Shown piece after piece: positions 62,734-64,000 of a stretch of DNA of 64,000 bases. Source of the stretch: Cupriavidus respiraculi (GTDB lineage Bacteria; Pseudomonadota; Gammaproteobacteria; Burkholderiales; Burkholderiaceae); NCBI RefSeq assembly GCF_914271545.1, contig NZ_CAJZAH010000003.1, forward strand, positions 124,001 through 188,000, given 5' to 3'. The notes under the pieces were generated by a model. It saw only the letters and a program-made list of their open reading frames with translations, was not told where the DNA came from and searched no databases. Made by a program: the position numbers and the translations under genes. Position 1 is the first letter of the stretch, and the number at the start of each line of letters is the position of its first letter.

Positions 62734-63978
62734 CTAGGCCGTCATCCGGTCCACCAGTTCGACCCAGTGCACCACGGGCGTGGGCGTGCCGCTTTGCAGA
62801 TGCGTGATGCAGCCGATATTGGCTGACACGATGGTCTCGGGTTGGGTGGCCTCCAGGTTGGCGAGCTTGTTGTCGCGCAGCTGATAGGCCAGTTCGGGCT
62901 GCAGCACCGAATACGTTCCGGCCGACCCGCAGCACAGATGGCTGTCGGCGCAGAGCCTGACGTCGATCCCCAGGCGGGTCAGCAGCGCCTCCACGTTGCC
63001 GCGTATCTGCTGCCCATGTTGCAGCGTGCAGGGCGGGTGGTAGGCGACCCGCTGGGCGCTGTCCCGCCTGTCGCCGGCGAGCTCCGCGAGCCGGTCGGCG
63101 AACTGCGGCAGGATTTCCGACACATCCAGCGTCAGCGCCGAGATGCGGGCGGCCCGTTCGGCGTAGCGGGGATCGTGGCGCAGCAGGTGGCCGTACTCCT
63201 TGACCATCACGCCACAGCCCGACGCGTTCATCACGATGGTCTCGGCGCCCGCCTCCACATGGGGCCACCAGGCGTCGACGTTGCGGCGCATATTGTCCAG
63301 GCCGCCGTCGTGGTCGCCATTGTGATAGCGGATGGCGCCGCAGCAGCCGGCGCCGTCGGCCACCACCATCTGCACGCCGAGCCGGCCGAAGACGCGCGCC
63401 GTGGCACTGTTGATATTGGGCGACATCGAGGGCTGGACGCAGCCTTCGAGCAGCAGCATCTTGCGCGCCTGTCCGGCTTGCGGCCACGGCCCGGCATCCA
63501 CCCGCGGCGGCACCTTGTTGCGCAGCACCGGCGGCAGCAGCGGACGCACGGCCTGGCCCACGCGCATCGCCGCGCCGAACAACCGCGGGCGCGTCAGTCC
63601 CTCGCGCAGCGCCCAGCGCAGCGCGCGCTGGCGCAGCGGCCGCCGGATGCCGGCGGCATCGAGCCGCTCGTCCACGACCTTGCGGCCGATATCCACCAGT
63701 CGGCCGTACCGCACCCCGGACGGGCAGGTCGATTCGCAGTTGCGGCAGGTCAGGCAACGATCCAGATGCAGGCGCGTGCTGTCCGACACGGGGTTGCCCT
63801 CGATGGCCTGCTTCATCAGGTAGATGCGCCCGCGCGGTCCGTCCAGCTCGTCGCCGAGCAGCTGGTAGGTCGGGCAGGTCGCGGTACAGAAGCCGCAATG
63901 CACGCACTTGCCCACGATGGACTTGGCCTCCTCGCCATCGGGAGTGTCGCGCAGAAAATCGGCCAGGGTCGTTTGCAT
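62734..63978 (-). CDS. glcF: Glycolate oxidase iron-sulfur subunit
   Basis: Electron-transfer subunit of the membrane-associated glycolate dehydrogenase GlcDEF, which oxidises glycolate to glyoxylate. 414 residues. Two 4Fe-4S ferredoxin motifs are at the N-terminus (CVHCGFCTATCP and CLTCRNCESTCP). Two CCG-type domains follow (GAGCCGAIRYHNGD and HLCCGSAGTYSV). The full length is in the window. The gene is transcribed leftward, so glcD and glcE would be expected just outside the right edge. Confidence 0.95.
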   Translation of the reverse strand: MQTTLADFLRDTPDGEEAKSIVGKCVHCGFCTATCPTYQLLGDELDGPRGRIYLMKQAIEGNPVSDSTRLHLDRCLTCRNCESTCPSGVRYGRLVDIGRKVVDERLDAAGIRRPLRQRALRWALREGLTRPRLFGAAMRVGQAVRPLLPPVLRNKVPPRVDAGPWPQAGQARKMLLLEGCVQPSMSPNINSATARVFGRLGVQMVVADGAGCCGAIRYHNGDHDGGLDNMRRNVDAWWPHVEAGAETIVMNASGCGVMVKEYGHLLRHDPRYAERAARISALTLDVSEILPQFADRLAELAGDRRDSAQRVAYHPPCTLQHGQQIRGNVEALLTRLGIDVRLCADSHLCCGSAGTYSVLQPELAYQLRDNKLANLEATQPETIVSANIGCITHLQSGTPTPVVHWVELVDRMTA

Positions 63979-64000
63979 GATAGGGGACGGGTTGGTTCGC

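Overview
The window is a GC-rich, densely packed piece of chromosome from a betaproteobacterium, most likely a Burkholderiaceae member of the Cupriavidus/Ralstonia lineage. This rests on family-level recognition: a phcB-phcS-phcR-phcQ quorum-sensing operon, the tkt-gap pair, fur beside bamE, leuS-lptE-holA-proA, queA-tgt-yajC-secD-secF, recG-oxyR with catalase and Dps, and proC-yggS back to back with pilT-pilU. I saw no rRNA, tRNA, CRISPR array, prophage or insertion sequence. Base composition and gene style look uniform, so nothing stands out as recently acquired, with a possible exception for one Rpn-type nuclease gene.

Layout. 0-3.3 kb: the end of transketolase, GAPDH and a LysR regulator. 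3.4-5.6 kb: fur (minus), then bamE and dapB. 5.7-14 kb: leuS, lptE, holA, proA, hemJ, a 2-hydroxychromene-2-carboxylate isomerase-like gene and an RlmL-type methyltransferase, all on plus. 14-15 kb: an unusual response regulator resembling Legionella LqsR (minus). 15.4-18.9 kb: a proton-translocating transhydrogenase operon with panD lodged inside it. 19.1-24.3 kb: a Nudix hydrolase, mnmA, an Rpn-type nuclease, a GST and purB. 24.4-27.8 kb: a glutamate/aspartate-type binding protein, a DadA-like dehydrogenase and a divergent LysR regulator. 28-30 kb: cytochrome b561 and two YceI proteins.

30.0-38.6 kb is the most interesting part. A complete PhcB/PhcS/PhcR/PhcQ-type set (fatty-acid methyl ester signal) converges on a minus-strand set made of a CqsA/LqsA-type alpha-hydroxyketone synthase, a CqsS/LqsS-type membrane kinase and a degenerate receiver protein. 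With the LqsR-like regulator at 14-15 kb, the window appears to encode two chemically different quorum-sensing circuits with interleaved components.

38.6-41.3 kb: an Old Yellow Enzyme and a RidA-like protein, divergent from a LysR regulator. 41.3-47.1 kb: the queuosine/Sec operon. 47.3-53.4 kb: recG and an oxidative-stress block (oxyR, a 32-residue CxxC peptide, katA, a small membrane protein, dps). 53.4-58.9 kb: ubiA, proC, yggS, pilT, pilU and a glutathione peroxidase. 58.9-64 kb: a secreted lipoprotein hydrolase, an unrecognised protein, lrgB-lrgA and the glycolate oxidase iron-sulfur subunit glcF.
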